Origin: Desulfovibrio sp. UCD-KL4C
GTDB taxonomy: Bacteria > Desulfobacterota > Desulfovibrionia > Desulfovibrionales > Desulfovibrionaceae
Reading direction: 5' to 3'
NCBI RefSeq assembly: GCF_006210265.1
Contig: NZ_VCNC01000002.1
Location: forward strand, 434,001-498,000
DNA length: 64,000 nt
A program made the position numbers and the translations under genes. This document shows, piece by piece, positions 8,827 through 17,704 of this stretch. Under the pieces are notes generated by a model. The model was not told the DNA's origin, searched no databases, and was given only the letters and a program-made list of their open reading frames with translations. Every line of letters begins with the position of its first letter. Within the stretch, counting starts at the first letter, position 1.

Positions 8827-9645
8827 TTGGACGACGGTTCTGAGGGTCGATTATGGGCCAAATTAATTAATATCTTTAGAAAAGCAGACTCACCTCTAGA
8901 AGAACATATTCTTGAAGCTCGAGAAGAAGGCGAAATAAAAAGCGAAGTTGTTTCGATGCTACTCAATGTTCTTGAACTCAAAGATACAACTGCAAGTGAA
9001 ATCATGATTCCCCGCACTGATATAATCGGCGCTGAAATTGGTGGAGGTCTCACTGAAGTTGCTGAGCAGATAATTGAGCACTGTCATTCCAGAATTCCTG
9101 TATATATGGACTCCAAAGATCATATTATCGGGATTGTTCACGCCAAAGACATTATTGCCCCGCTTTTAGCTTGCAAAAGAGATGAGTCACTGGAAAAGTT
9201 ATTACGCGAACCATACATTGTTTCCGAAAATATCCAGATAAAAAATCTTCTTAAAGAATTTCAATCAGGCAGAGTTCACATGGCTATATTGCAGGACGAA
9301 TATGGAGGTACATCCGGTCTTATAACGATGGAAGACATTCTGGAAGAAATTGTAGGTGATATCTCTGACGAGTATGACGCTGTGCGCCCCTCAGATTTTT
9401 ATGAACGCGATGATGGAAGTTTCATGATTTCCGGCAGAGTTTCTTTATATGAAGTCTCTGAAAAATTGCATCTTGAACTGGATTCAGAACACGTGGACTC
9501 CATTGGAGGATATCTGTCGGAATTAATGGGCAGAATCCCTAATGTAGGAGAATTTCTTGATTTAGCCGGATACAAATTTACAGTCCATGAAAGTGATCCA
9601 AAGCAAATTATATCTATTCTTGTTGAACCTCCAAAAGGCGCTTAG
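8827..9645 (+). CDS. CorC/HlyC-type CBS-pair protein
   Basis: A 272-residue cytosolic protein: an N-terminal segment, two CBS domains (about residues 55-180, with MIPRTDI and the HIIGIVHAKDI and YGGTSGLITMEDILEEIVGDI motifs) and a C-terminal CorC/HlyC transporter-associated domain. E. coli CorC-like proteins are linked to divalent-cation efflux and envelope homeostasis, and lie next to lnt there as well. The start is a TTG at 8827, set by AGGAG at 8815-8819. No ATG is better placed. The next gene, lnt, begins directly after the stop codon, so the two are co-transcribed. Confidence 0.88.
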   Translation: MDDGSEGRLWAKLINIFRKADSPLEEHILEAREEGEIKSEVVSMLLNVLELKDTTASEIMIPRTDIIGAEIGGGLTEVAEQIIEHCHSRIPVYMDSKDHIIGIVHAKDIIAPLLACKRDESLEKLLREPYIVSENIQIKNLLKEFQSGRVHMAILQDEYGGTSGLITMEDILEEIVGDISDEYDAVRPSDFYERDDGSFMISGRVSLYEVSEKLHLELDSEHVDSIGGYLSELMGRIPNVGEFLDLAGYKFTVHESDPKQIISILVEPPKGA

Positions 9646-11187
9646 ATGTATCTTATTCTCCCAATTCTAATTGCTACGTTTTGTGCTGGAATAGGGTATG
9701 CGAACCCTGTTTTACATTTCCCTGTCGCCGCTTTAGGATTCCCGCTGGCTCTTGAATTAATTGCTTTTTCCAATTGTTCACCGCATGAAGCTCTTAAAAG
9801 AGGCTGGATTACAGGAACTTTCGCCTGCCTTGCCTGCCTTTACTGGCTTGCCTATCCTATAGGAGTTTTCGGCAACATTTCATGGTTCCTCGCAGTTCCA
9901 TGCCCAATTCTTATGGCTATGGCAGTAGGTGCTTACTATGGATTTTACACATTCATATTAAACATTGCCTACCGCAAGCTACCTCCTCTATTTCTTTGTA
10001 TTTTCAGTGCCGTTTTATGGTCAACTATGGAGCTTGCGCAGGGACACTTTTTTACAGGTTTCCCATGGATGACATTTTCATCAGCATTTTCATATTGGCC
10101 TGAATCAATTCAAGGCGCAGCTTTTGTCGGAGCTTACGGACTTTCAGGTCTGCTAATTTCCGTCACAACCGGAATATTAATATGGAATAAATCCCACTTT
10201 GCAAAAGTATGGTCCGTAGGGATTCTGGTACTTCTTATTATACTGGGGATTCTTAGAACCGATCCGGAAACATTCTCAACTCTTCACAGTACCGGGAATG
10301 CAACTATAGGAATTGTTCAAGGAAACATTAATCAAGGCTTAAAATGGGACGCTAAATACCAGATTGCCACTCTGAAGAAGTATATAAAACTAAGCAAAAG
10401 CCTATCTGCAAAAGCGGACCTAATTATCTGGCCTGAAACAGCTATGCCCTTCCAGATACAAGATCCAAGCGAATTGCGGACTACACTTGTTAATTTTACA
10501 AAAGAATCAAATACCCGCCTCTTAACAGGTGCTCCCGGCTATATTCTGCATCCTAAAACCAGATCTTTTTCATTATACAACAGAGCGTTCCTAATTGATC
10601 CGCACAAAACGACTTTTGACTGGTATGACAAATCACATCTTGTCCCATTCGGTGAGTACATACCCCTAAAAAAATATTTGCCTATTGATAAATTAGTTCA
10701 AGGCGTTGGTGATTTTATTCCAGGGAATGACGCCAGCCCTCTTCTAAGCAGAAACCTTGCTATGGGGATACTCATCTGCTATGAAGGAATCTTCCCTGAA
10801 CTTGCTCAGGAAAGAGTTGAGAAAGGTGCAAACCTACTGATTAATATAAGCAATGACGCTTGGTACGGAAAAACTTCTGCACCGTATCAACATTTGGGGC
10901 TAGTATCTCTTAGAGCGGTAGAACAAGGGCGATACCTTATCAGGTGTACTAACACTGGAATTTCAGCGTGTATTGACCCGCTCGGCAACATTACTGACTC
11001 TACGAGTTTGTTTGTTAACGCAGCAGTACTGACAACTCCAAAACTGATCAAAGGAAAAACTTTTTTCAATGCAAACTATGAATTAATTACCTACGGACAG
11101 TTAGTCCTAACTTTTTTATTCATCATTTGGATTGCGATCACGCCAATCAACTCTACTAATAAAAAACGTAAAAGGATTATACAGTAA
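9646..11187 (+). CDS. lnt: Apolipoprotein N-acyltransferase
   Basis: Lnt adds the third acyl chain to lipoproteins at the periplasmic face of the inner membrane. The 513-residue protein has several N-terminal membrane helices, then a nitrilase-like periplasmic domain. The family catalytic triad is visible: Glu in IIWPETAMPF (about 265), Lys in YDKSHLVPFGEY (about 329) and Cys in ILICYEGIFPE (about 378). A final helix lies near the C-terminus. The ATG abuts the TAG of the CorC-like gene. Its presence confirms a Gram-negative envelope. Confidence 0.94.
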   Translation: MYLILPILIATFCAGIGYANPVLHFPVAALGFPLALELIAFSNCSPHEALKRGWITGTFACLACLYWLAYPIGVFGNISWFLAVPCPILMAMAVGAYYGFYTFILNIAYRKLPPLFLCIFSAVLWSTMELAQGHFFTGFPWMTFSSAFSYWPESIQGAAFVGAYGLSGLLISVTTGILIWNKSHFAKVWSVGILVLLIILGILRTDPETFSTLHSTGNATIGIVQGNINQGLKWDAKYQIATLKKYIKLSKSLSAKADLIIWPETAMPFQIQDPSELRTTLVNFTKESNTRLLTGAPGYILHPKTRSFSLYNRAFLIDPHKTTFDWYDKSHLVPFGEYIPLKKYLPIDKLVQGVGDFIPGNDASPLLSRNLAMGILICYEGIFPELAQERVEKGANLLINISNDAWYGKTSAPYQHLGLVSLRAVEQGRYLIRCTNTGISACIDPLGNITDSTSLFVNAAVLTTPKLIKGKTFFNANYELITYGQLVLTFLFIIWIAITPINSTNKKRKRIIQ

Positions 11188-11191
11188 GACC

Positions 11192-12299
11192 ATGCTTCAA
11201 TTTTCTGATTTAAAATCTATGGCAGTAAACTGCAACAATAAATTCTCCAGCCTTTGGGGGAGACTTTGACCACGCTCAGAGTAAAGAGCGACTTGAAGAA
11301 ATAGAGCACGACCTGAGCAGGCCTGGAGCTTGGGACAAACCTGATGATCTGACTCCTATTCTAAGAGAAAAAAGTATTCTCGAAGAAAAAGTATCTTCGT
11401 ACGAAAATCTTTCCTCAACCCACAGTGATGTAGCAGAATGGATGACTCTTGCTAGTGAAGATCCTGATCAGGAAATTCTGGAAGCTTTGTCAGAAAATCT
11501 TATAAAACTTTCTAATTTAATCGAGCAGACGGAACTTTCCACTCTTCTATCTGCTCCTGAAGATAAAAGCACTGCTATATTGGAAATTCATCCTGGAGCC
11601 GGAGGAACTGAAGCTCAGGACTGGGCTGAAATGCTTCTTAGAATGTACATGCGCTGGTGCGAAAAAAGGAATTGGGAAGTCAGCTACCTTGATCTTCAGC
11701 CTGGAGACGAGGCAGGAATTAAAAGTGTAACTCTTCAGGTCAAAGGACTTTACGCGTACGGATTTCTCAAAGGGGAAGCCGGAATTCATCGCCTCATACG
11801 CATATCTCCTTATGACTCGTCCGGCAGAAGGCATACATCTTTCGCTTCAGTTGATGTATACCCTGAAATTTCTCACGATATTGAAATTGAAGTTAAAGAC
11901 GAAGATATTCGTTTAGATGTTTTCCGTGCCAGCGGACCTGGCGGCCAGCATGTTAACAAAACGAACTCAGCTGTGCGCATTACACATCTGCCGACCAATA
12001 TCGTTGTCCAATGTCAGAATGAAAAATCTCAGCTAAAAAACAAAGAAACTGCAATGAAAGTTTTAAAATCCCGCCTTTACGAGCAAGAGCTTAAAAGGCA
12101 GGAAGAAAGTAAAAAAGCTGACTATTCCACCAAGGATTCAATTGCTTGGGGAAGTCAAATTAAAACTTATACCATGCAACCTTATAGACTGGTTAAGGAC
12201 CATCGTTGCGGTGCAGAAGACGGAAACGTTGAAGCTGTTCTAGACGGTGAACTTGATGATTTGGTCAGAAATTACCTGCTTCATGCATACGGCGGATAA
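11192..12299 (+). CDS. prfB: Peptide chain release factor 2, with programmed +1 frameshift
   Basis: RF2 terminates translation at UGA and UAA. The gene is split into two frames. A 25-codon first frame (ATG at 11192) ends at an in-frame TGA at 11267-11269, and the rest continues in the +1 frame from 11268 to the stop at 12299, giving about 368 residues. The GGQ motif (SGPGGQHVN) is present. The codon-recognition tripeptide appears as SPY (RISPYDSSGRR), where most RF2 proteins have SPF. The start lies 4 bases after the lnt stop. A GGDEF gene follows at once. Confidence 0.95.
11256..11270 (+). promoter_or_regulatory. RF2 programmed +1 frameshift site
   Basis: The recoding signal has the classical parts: an internal Shine-Dalgarno-like GGGGG (11256-11260), a 3-base spacer AGA, the slippery CTT codon (11264-11266), and TGA followed by C (11267-11270). 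Low RF2 lets the ribosome slip from CTT to TTT, which autoregulates RF2 synthesis (known for the family). Confidence 0.93.
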
Positions 12300-12300
12300 T

Positions 12301-13152
12301 ATGAACGCTGAATATATCGCAGAAAACGAAGCTGAACTTTTAGAGGAACTTCTTTCAGTAAGAGAACGGTTCTGCAATGAGACCAATGTATGCTTTGGGA
12401 AAAACTGCCTGGACGGACTTGCCGTACTCAGATTTTGCCCCGGCATGACGCTTAATGCTTGGAAAATTCTTGCAGAAACTCATGATCTTAATGACTGGAT
12501 GACAATTCCACTTGAAGAAAACAGTTTTCCGCACCTTAAGCACATCCAAAGTGTATTACAGACTCTTTCGTACAAAACGGAGCATGATCCGCTGACCGGC
12601 GTTTCAAATCGAAGAGCATTTGAAAAGACTTTAGATCAGGAAATTGAAAGGTCAAGCCGAGACAAGACTCCTGTGAGTTTGGCAATATTGGATCTTGATA
12701 ACTTCAAAGCTGTTAATGATACTTACGGACACCTCAAGGGAGATGAAGTATTAATTGATCTGGCTGACATGATATCCAGCAACTCTCGCAGATATGATCT
12801 CGTAGCCAGAATTGGAGGCGAGGAATTTGCGATTATTCTTTCAGGAGCAGGGCAGCATAAAGCTGGACAGTTAGTTGAACGCTTACTCGAAAAAACAAGA
12901 AAACTAACTTTTAAAAAAACTAACAGCACAGAAACTTTTTCTGTGACCTGCTCGGTCGGGATAGCAACCTACAAAGGTTTAATGAATTTGAAAATGCATG
13001 AATTCATTGAAAAAGCAGATAAAGCTCTTTATGAGGCTAAAAAAACGGGTAAAGATCGCATTTGCACTGCAGATATTTTAGATTTTGAATCGGTGACCAA
13101 AGAAACTCTTGTCCATGCCGACGAAAAGAAATTCTTATTCACTGGAAAATAA
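12301..13152 (+). CDS. GGDEF diguanylate cyclase
   Basis: A cytosolic protein of about 283 residues with no membrane segment. After an unassigned N-terminal region of about 90 residues comes a full GGDEF domain: DPLTGVSNRRAF, LDLDNFKAVNDTYGH, and the active-site GGEEF near residue 171. The RxxD inhibitory site is present as RRYD, five residues before GGEEF, so it is probably an active, product-inhibited c-di-GMP synthase. I chose the ATG at 12301, one base after the prfB stop. A start at 12247 would lie inside prfB. It is likely co-transcribed with prfB and the following ATPase gene. Confidence 0.9.
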   Translation: MNAEYIAENEAELLEELLSVRERFCNETNVCFGKNCLDGLAVLRFCPGMTLNAWKILAETHDLNDWMTIPLEENSFPHLKHIQSVLQTLSYKTEHDPLTGVSNRRAFEKTLDQEIERSSRDKTPVSLAILDLDNFKAVNDTYGHLKGDEVLIDLADMISSNSRRYDLVARIGGEEFAIILSGAGQHKAGQLVERLLEKTRKLTFKKTNSTETFSVTCSVGIATYKGLMNLKMHEFIEKADKALYEAKKTGKDRICTADILDFESVTKETLVHADEKKFLFTGK

Positions 13153-13167
13153 AGGGATAGGACTAAC

Positions 13168-13992
13168 ATGATCAACGCCAATAAGACATTAAGCATGGCA
13201 ATAATGAGTGGGAAAGGCGGAGTTGGAAAAACCAACCTATCTCTTAATATATCTTATGCTCTCAATGCCGGTGGAAACAGCCTCCTACTTATGGATTGCG
13301 ATTTAGGTTTGGCAAATCTTGATGTTCTCTTAGGGATTTCTCCTGAAAGCAACATGCAGGATCTGCTTCACAGCGGTACAAAACCCTCAGATATTGTTAT
13401 CCCTATTGAAAAAGACAAAAATTTTGATATTCTTCCAGCCGCTTCCGGAGTTCCTGAACTGGTTGAGATGGATGAGGATATGCAGGAAATACTTTTCGGC
13501 AAATTATCACAATTAGTAGGTCGGTATCAATATTTAGTTATGGATCTTGGAGCAGGAATAAACGGAACTGTTCTTTCTTTTGCTGCAATTACGCAGATGA
13601 GATTTATAGTGATAACACCTGAACCAACCTCTTTAACTGATAGTTATGCTCTGATTAAAGTTCTTCACACTCAACATAAAGTAAGTGATTTCAATGTTAT
13701 AGTGAACCAAGTTACTAACGAAAAAGAAGCTAGAGAGACTTTTGACAGACTAAATATGGCCTGTGAAAAATTTCTTAATATTAAGTTGAAAAATATAGGC
13801 TTTGTGCGCTATGATCCTTCAGTAACTGAAGCAGTTAGGAGACAGATACCCTTTATCAAATATGCTCCGAAATCCGAAGCAAGCCGTGATATTTTAAATA
13901 TCGCTGTCAAGATCCAAAAGATCAGGATGGAGAATATGGGTAAATTAGGTGACAGGCCAGTTATTAAAAAATTCCCGGCTCTATCAGCCTAA
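13168..13992 (+). CDS. FlhG/MinD-type ParA-family ATPase
   Basis: A 274-residue deviant Walker ATPase with SGKGGVGKT at residues 14-22, the MDCDLGLANLD switch I region near 46 and a VMDLGAGIN-type Walker B near 127. It resembles FlhG/YlxH (flagellar number control) and MinD. No FlhF or flagellar gene is adjacent, so the role is open. It ends in a short basic tail without an obvious MinD amphipathic helix. It follows the GGDEF gene by 15 bases, with a GGGATAGG ribosome site. Confidence 0.8.
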   Translation: MINANKTLSMAIMSGKGGVGKTNLSLNISYALNAGGNSLLLMDCDLGLANLDVLLGISPESNMQDLLHSGTKPSDIVIPIEKDKNFDILPAASGVPELVEMDEDMQEILFGKLSQLVGRYQYLVMDLGAGINGTVLSFAAITQMRFIVITPEPTSLTDSYALIKVLHTQHKVSDFNVIVNQVTNEKEARETFDRLNMACEKFLNIKLKNIGFVRYDPSVTEAVRRQIPFIKYAPKSEASRDILNIAVKIQKIRMENMGKLGDRPVIKKFPALSA

Positions 13993-14000
13993 TAAATGAC

Positions 14001-14030
14001 TTGACGAAAAGGACAACTTTTCGGCATAGT
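14001..14030 (+). promoter_or_regulatory. possible HU/IHF promoter with inverted repeat in the spacer
   Basis: TTGACG (14001-14006) and CATAGT (14025-14030) are spaced by 18 bases. A 7-bp inverted repeat, CGAAAAG (14005-14011) and CTTTTCG (14017-14023), fills the spacer. It could be an operator or a fortuitous hairpin. It has no T tract, so it is not a terminator. Confidence 0.4.
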
Positions 14031-14087
14031 TGTGATAATATTTTTTTTAAACTGCTTGTCACACTCAACACGACTTGGGAGAGGACA

Positions 14088-14363
14088 ATGAACAAAAGTG
14101 AATTGATCAAGAATCTAGCTGAAGAAAAAGGACTCCATGTAGACGAGTCCTCCGAAATTGTTGATGCATTTGTTGATGCTATCAAAGAAGCTCTAGTCCG
14201 TGGCGACAGAGTTGAAATTAGAGGCTTCGGAAGCTTCAAAATGAAAGAATATCAAGGCTATACCGGTAGAAATCCTAAAACCGGTTCTGTTGTAAGCGTT
14301 ACACCTAAAAAATTACCGTTCTTCCGTCCAGGTAAAGAGCTTAAAGAATTTTTAAACGGATAA
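14088..14363 (+). CDS. HU/IHF-family DNA-binding protein
   Basis: A 91-residue nucleoid protein starting MNKSELIKNLAE. It has the VEIRGFGSF core, the DNA-intercalating GRNPKTG arm and the FRPGKELKEFLN C-terminus. The wording is closer to IHF-beta or single-gene HU than to IHF-alpha, but I cannot separate them reliably. The start at 14088 is preceded by GGGAGAGGA. An in-frame start at 14001 would place the promoter-like region in the protein. Its stop codon overlaps the ATG of the following selenoprotein gene (TAATG), so the two are translationally coupled. Confidence 0.92.
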   Translation: MNKSELIKNLAEEKGLHVDESSEIVDAFVDAIKEALVRGDRVEIRGFGSFKMKEYQGYTGRNPKTGSVVSVTPKKLPFFRPGKELKEFLNG

Positions 14364-15253
14364 TGCGCCCATACATATTTGTACTTTTCATCCTTGCCAG
14401 TATCGGGTTTCCTTTTCAAGCTCATGCTGGCAAGGATGCAGTATTGTCTATTGCATACACTGCCAACACTTTCGGGACAGTTAATCCCTGTCCGTCATGA
14501 GGCGGGAAAACACTTGGTGGACTGGCCCGGCGGGCTGGTTATTTTCAAGATCTTCGAGACTCTAAGAGTCCCGAAAGTTTTCTTATTGGTGGTGCCTTCG
14601 AATTTTTACCGACATCCGGAGTTGCTATCCCAAAGAATAAACGGGATGCTCTCTCTAAATCTTTCCAATTCATGAATTATGATTTGGGTATCCTCAGTCC
14701 AGCTGAGGTTGATTTGTTGCAGGAATCACCAAGTGGTATTCCCAAAAACTGGATTAACAGTAAAAAAACTTCTGCAAAAATTTTAACATTAACTAACGGT
14801 AAAAAAGCCGGATTCATAATATTGCCTTACCTTGAAAAAGGATCTAATGAATTACCGAGTGAATTACTTACTGAATTAACAGCAGTTTTTAAGAAATACA
14901 AAAGTAAAACTGATATCCTTATCGGAATTAGCCCATGGGGATATTTTAGAGAAAAAACACTTCTTTCTTCACCGATTTATGCAGCGTTCCCTCTCGACAT
15001 TCTTCTTGGAAGCGGAGATGGACCTGGTATGACCGGAACTGTTAGTAATAATGGTAAAACATTATGGGTCCGCAGCTACCCTACAGGAAAAGCTGTAAAT
15101 AGAATTGATATCTTTCAATGGCCGTCTCGTGATGCTGATTTCAAGTGGACTTCTGGCCAGAATATTCGGTGGTTTCTACAAAGCCTACGCGATAACGTTC
15201 GTGAAGAACAAACTGTACTGAAGCTCATTGAAGGCATTTCGGACGATAAATAG
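14363..15253 (+). CDS. UshA-like selenoprotein (in-frame UGA read as selenocysteine)
   Basis: Read through one TGA at 14498-14500, the frame is open from 14363 to 15253 and gives a 296-residue protein. Residues 1-22 form a signal peptide (MRPYIFVLFILASIGFPFQAHA), so it is probably periplasmic. The TGA is codon 46 in a C-P-S-U redox-type motif followed by GGKTLGGLARR. Upstream, SIAYTANTFGTVNPC resembles the start of 5'-nucleotidase/UshA-like metallophosphatases, and the family is known to me as UshA-like (seleno)protein. A hairpin suited to a bacterial SECIS follows the UGA. Standard ORF callers see only 14672-15253. The catalytic role is unknown. It is followed by dapA after 20 bases. Confidence 0.85.
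14498..14540 (+). promoter_or_regulatory. UGA(Sec) codon and putative bacterial SECIS hairpin
   Basis: After the TGA (14498-14500), bases 14520-14528 and 14532-14540 can pair in nine steps: GC pairs at the top, three GU wobbles lower down, apical loop GGC at 14529-14531. The loop begins 29 bases after UGA, within the range known for SelB-dependent recoding in bacteria. The fold was drawn by eye. Confidence 0.65.
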
Positions 15254-15273
15254 GTGACCTTCAGGAGGCAACA

Positions 15274-16152
15274 ATGATTTTCCAAGGAGCATATACTGCT
15301 CTGATTACTCCGTTCAAGAACGGGGCAATTGATCAGGATGCGTATCGTGAACTGATCGAATGGCAGATTGAACAAGGTATCGACGGTTTGGTTCCATGTG
15401 GAACCACCGGTGAAGCTGCAACGATGACTCACGAAGAACAAGGTGAGGTTATAAGAATCTGTGTTGAGCAGGCCAAAGGACGTGTCCCGGTCATAGCTGG
15501 CGCGGGTTCAAACAATACCAAAGAAGCTGTAAACCTTACAATTCTTGCCAAACAAGCAGGAGCTGATGCTACCCTCCAGATCACTCCGTATTACAATAAA
15601 CCGACTCCTCAAGGACTAGTTGAACATTTCAGGGCTCTTTCTCATGATGCTTCAATGCCTTTTATTCTGTATAATGTACCAGGAAGAACAGGTCTTAATG
15701 CCCTGCCCGAAACAATAGCAAGAATAGTTAAAGAAGTTCCTGATGTGATTGGTGTAAAAGAAGCTACAGGCAACCTTGCTCAATGTTCAGACCTTATTGA
15801 ACAATGCCCTAAAGGATTCGTAGTTTTCTCAGGTGATGATTTTACGGTATTGCCATTGCTTGCCCTAGGTGGTCATGGTGCTATTTCCGTAGTGTCGAAT
15901 ATCGCTCCTAAAATGGTGGCAGACATGTGCGCAGCGTTTCGCGCTGGGGATACTGCAAAGGCTAAGGATATTCACTACAAACTACAGCCCTTAAACAGAG
16001 CTATGTTTCTTGAAACTAATCCTATCCCGGTCAAAACATCTCTTGGCATGATGGGGATGCTTGAAACTTCGTTTAGACTTCCTCTTGTACCGTTACTTGA
16101 TGAAAACGAACAAGAGCTTAAGAGAGTTCTTAAAAAAAGCGAAATTATCTAA
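15274..16152 (+). CDS. dapA: 4-hydroxy-tetrahydrodipicolinate synthase
   Basis: DapA condenses pyruvate with aspartate semialdehyde, the first step toward diaminopimelate and lysine. The 292-residue protein has the pyruvate-site threonines in PCGTTGEAATM (about 44-45), Tyr133 in ILYNVPGRTG and the Schiff-base lysine in IGVKEATGN (about 161). Full length, with CAGGAGGC before the ATG. It follows the selenoprotein gene closely and ends at a strong terminator shared with convergent trmFO. Confidence 0.96.
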   Translation: MIFQGAYTALITPFKNGAIDQDAYRELIEWQIEQGIDGLVPCGTTGEAATMTHEEQGEVIRICVEQAKGRVPVIAGAGSNNTKEAVNLTILAKQAGADATLQITPYYNKPTPQGLVEHFRALSHDASMPFILYNVPGRTGLNALPETIARIVKEVPDVIGVKEATGNLAQCSDLIEQCPKGFVVFSGDDFTVLPLLALGGHGAISVVSNIAPKMVADMCAAFRAGDTAKAKDIHYKLQPLNRAMFLETNPIPVKTSLGMMGMLETSFRLPLVPLLDENEQELKRVLKKSEII

Positions 16153-16173
16153 AAAATCGCTTGTTATCTTAAT

Positions 16174-16222
16174 AAAAAAAAGTCCCTGAATTGAGAACAT
16201 CTCAATTCAGGGACTTTTTTTT
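16174..16222. terminator. bidirectional terminator between dapA and trmFO
   Basis: A perfect 16-bp stem (16181-16196 with 16200-16215, loop ACA) is flanked by A7 on one side and T9 on the other, so it serves both converging genes. Confidence 0.93.
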
Positions 16223-16249
16223 TGACACTAACCAAAAACTAATATTCTA

Positions 16250-17569
16250 TTAAGATAAATTTTCTTTAAGCCAGCTTTCAAACAACTCAATAGCTCTTTT
16301 AGCATAAAGTTCTTTACGAACCTTTTTAGGAGCACGTTTATTTAATGCCGGCATTAATCCGAACTGCACATTTGATGGCTGAAAATTCTTCTTCTGCTCG
16401 CGCAAATGTCCAAGTAGAGCTCCCATAGAAGTCTCAAGAGGAGGAGCAGAAACAGTAAGCCCTTTTATCTGATTGGCTAACAGAAAGCCGACCCAAAGCC
16501 CGCAAGCGGCAGATTCAAGATACCCTTCAACTCCAGTAATCTGTCCGGCTAGATGAACACGGGGATAACTCTTAAGGGCAAGATTATTATCAAGCACCTC
16601 CGGCGCATTTACATATGTATTGCGATGAATACTCCCAAGTCTTAAAAATTCAACATCTTCAAGGCCTGGGATCATTTTAAAAATTCTTTTCTGCTCAGGA
16701 TATTTAAGCTTGGTCTGAAAACCGACTAGGTTGAATGAAGTTTTTTCTTTGTTTTCAGCCCGCAGTTGCACAACGGCATAGGCCATCTCTTCAGTACGAG
16801 GATCAATCAAACCGACAGGTTTAAGCGGTCCGAATGTCAAAGTTTTATCACCACGATCAGCCATTTCTTCTATAGGCAAACATCCTTCAAAATGGATTTC
16901 TTTTTCAAACTCACGCGGAACGACCCTTTCCCCCTTCTTAAGTTCATCTAGAAAGGCCGCATATTGTTCTTCTGTCATTGGACAATTCAAGTAATCATCA
17001 TCTTCCGGTTTGTAACGTGAACCGAAAAACGCAATATCCATATTAATGGAATCCTTACTTACTATAGGCGCAATTGCATCATAAAAATAAAGTCTTCCGC
17101 CGCCAATTTTTTCAATTAAACTTTCCGTTAACGGTTCGGAAGCCAGAGGACCTGCCGCAACAACAATTTTAGAAAATTCTGCAAGTTCAGGGGCATTAAT
17201 TGAAGTTATTTCTTTGCGAACAATAGTAATAAATTTTTCATCTTCAATCGCCTTGGTTACAAGATTTGAAAAGATTTCGCGGTCTACGGCAACAGCTGAT
17301 CCTGCGGGCACTCTGGCCTGCATAGCTGCTTTCATTATGACTGAATCTAAAGATTCCATTTCTTTTTTAAGTATGCCGACAGCGGTACTTAAATCACCTG
17401 AACGAAGTGAGTTTGAACAAACCAGTTCAGCCAAACTAGGAATATGATGAGCTTCGGAGTATTTATCCGGTTTCATTTCAAAAAGAACAACTGGAATTTC
17501 CGCTTTTGCAAGCTGCATTGCGCACTCACACCCGGCCAAACCACCACCGATTACTGCTATTTTTTCCAC
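16250..17569 (-). CDS. trmFO: Folate/FAD-dependent tRNA (uracil-54) methyltransferase
   Basis: TrmFO makes ribothymidine at position 54 of tRNA with methylenetetrahydrofolate and FADH2. The 439-residue protein begins with the FAD-binding GGGLAGCECA motif (residues 8-17). It carries PSLAELVCSNSLRS, PAGSAVAVDRE, the folate-site region GCLPIEEMADRG and LAGQITGVEGYLESAACG near 345. TrmFO and MnmG are paralogous; the lengths and these motifs separate the two here. Convergent with dapA. Confidence 0.95.
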   Translation of the reverse strand: MEKIAVIGGGLAGCECAMQLAKAEIPVVLFEMKPDKYSEAHHIPSLAELVCSNSLRSGDLSTAVGILKKEMESLDSVIMKAAMQARVPAGSAVAVDREIFSNLVTKAIEDEKFITIVRKEITSINAPELAEFSKIVVAAGPLASEPLTESLIEKIGGGRLYFYDAIAPIVSKDSINMDIAFFGSRYKPEDDDYLNCPMTEEQYAAFLDELKKGERVVPREFEKEIHFEGCLPIEEMADRGDKTLTFGPLKPVGLIDPRTEEMAYAVVQLRAENKEKTSFNLVGFQTKLKYPEQKRIFKMIPGLEDVEFLRLGSIHRNTYVNAPEVLDNNLALKSYPRVHLAGQITGVEGYLESAACGLWVGFLLANQIKGLTVSAPPLETSMGALLGHLREQKKNFQPSNVQFGLMPALNKRAPKKVRKELYAKRAIELFESWLKENLS

Positions 17570-17704
17570 GAAGTCTACTCCAAAGTCGATTGAATTTTTT
17601 AGATTTCTAAATTAGTACTATGCTGAAAACCATAGATATCTTATTAAGAAAAGAATTTAAGACTGGCAAACAAATTTCACAAGCACATGGACTAGATTTA
17701 ACTT

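Noticed and set aside
11442-12299. RF2 starting at 11442 as an uninterrupted ORF
   Set aside because: This would lack the N-terminal domain. The frameshift signal at 11256-11270 joins it to the 25-codon frame starting at 11192.
14379-14675. 98-codon ORF overlapping the selenoprotein region
   Set aside because: It is in another frame. The UGA read-through frame has a signal peptide and continuous family-like sequence.
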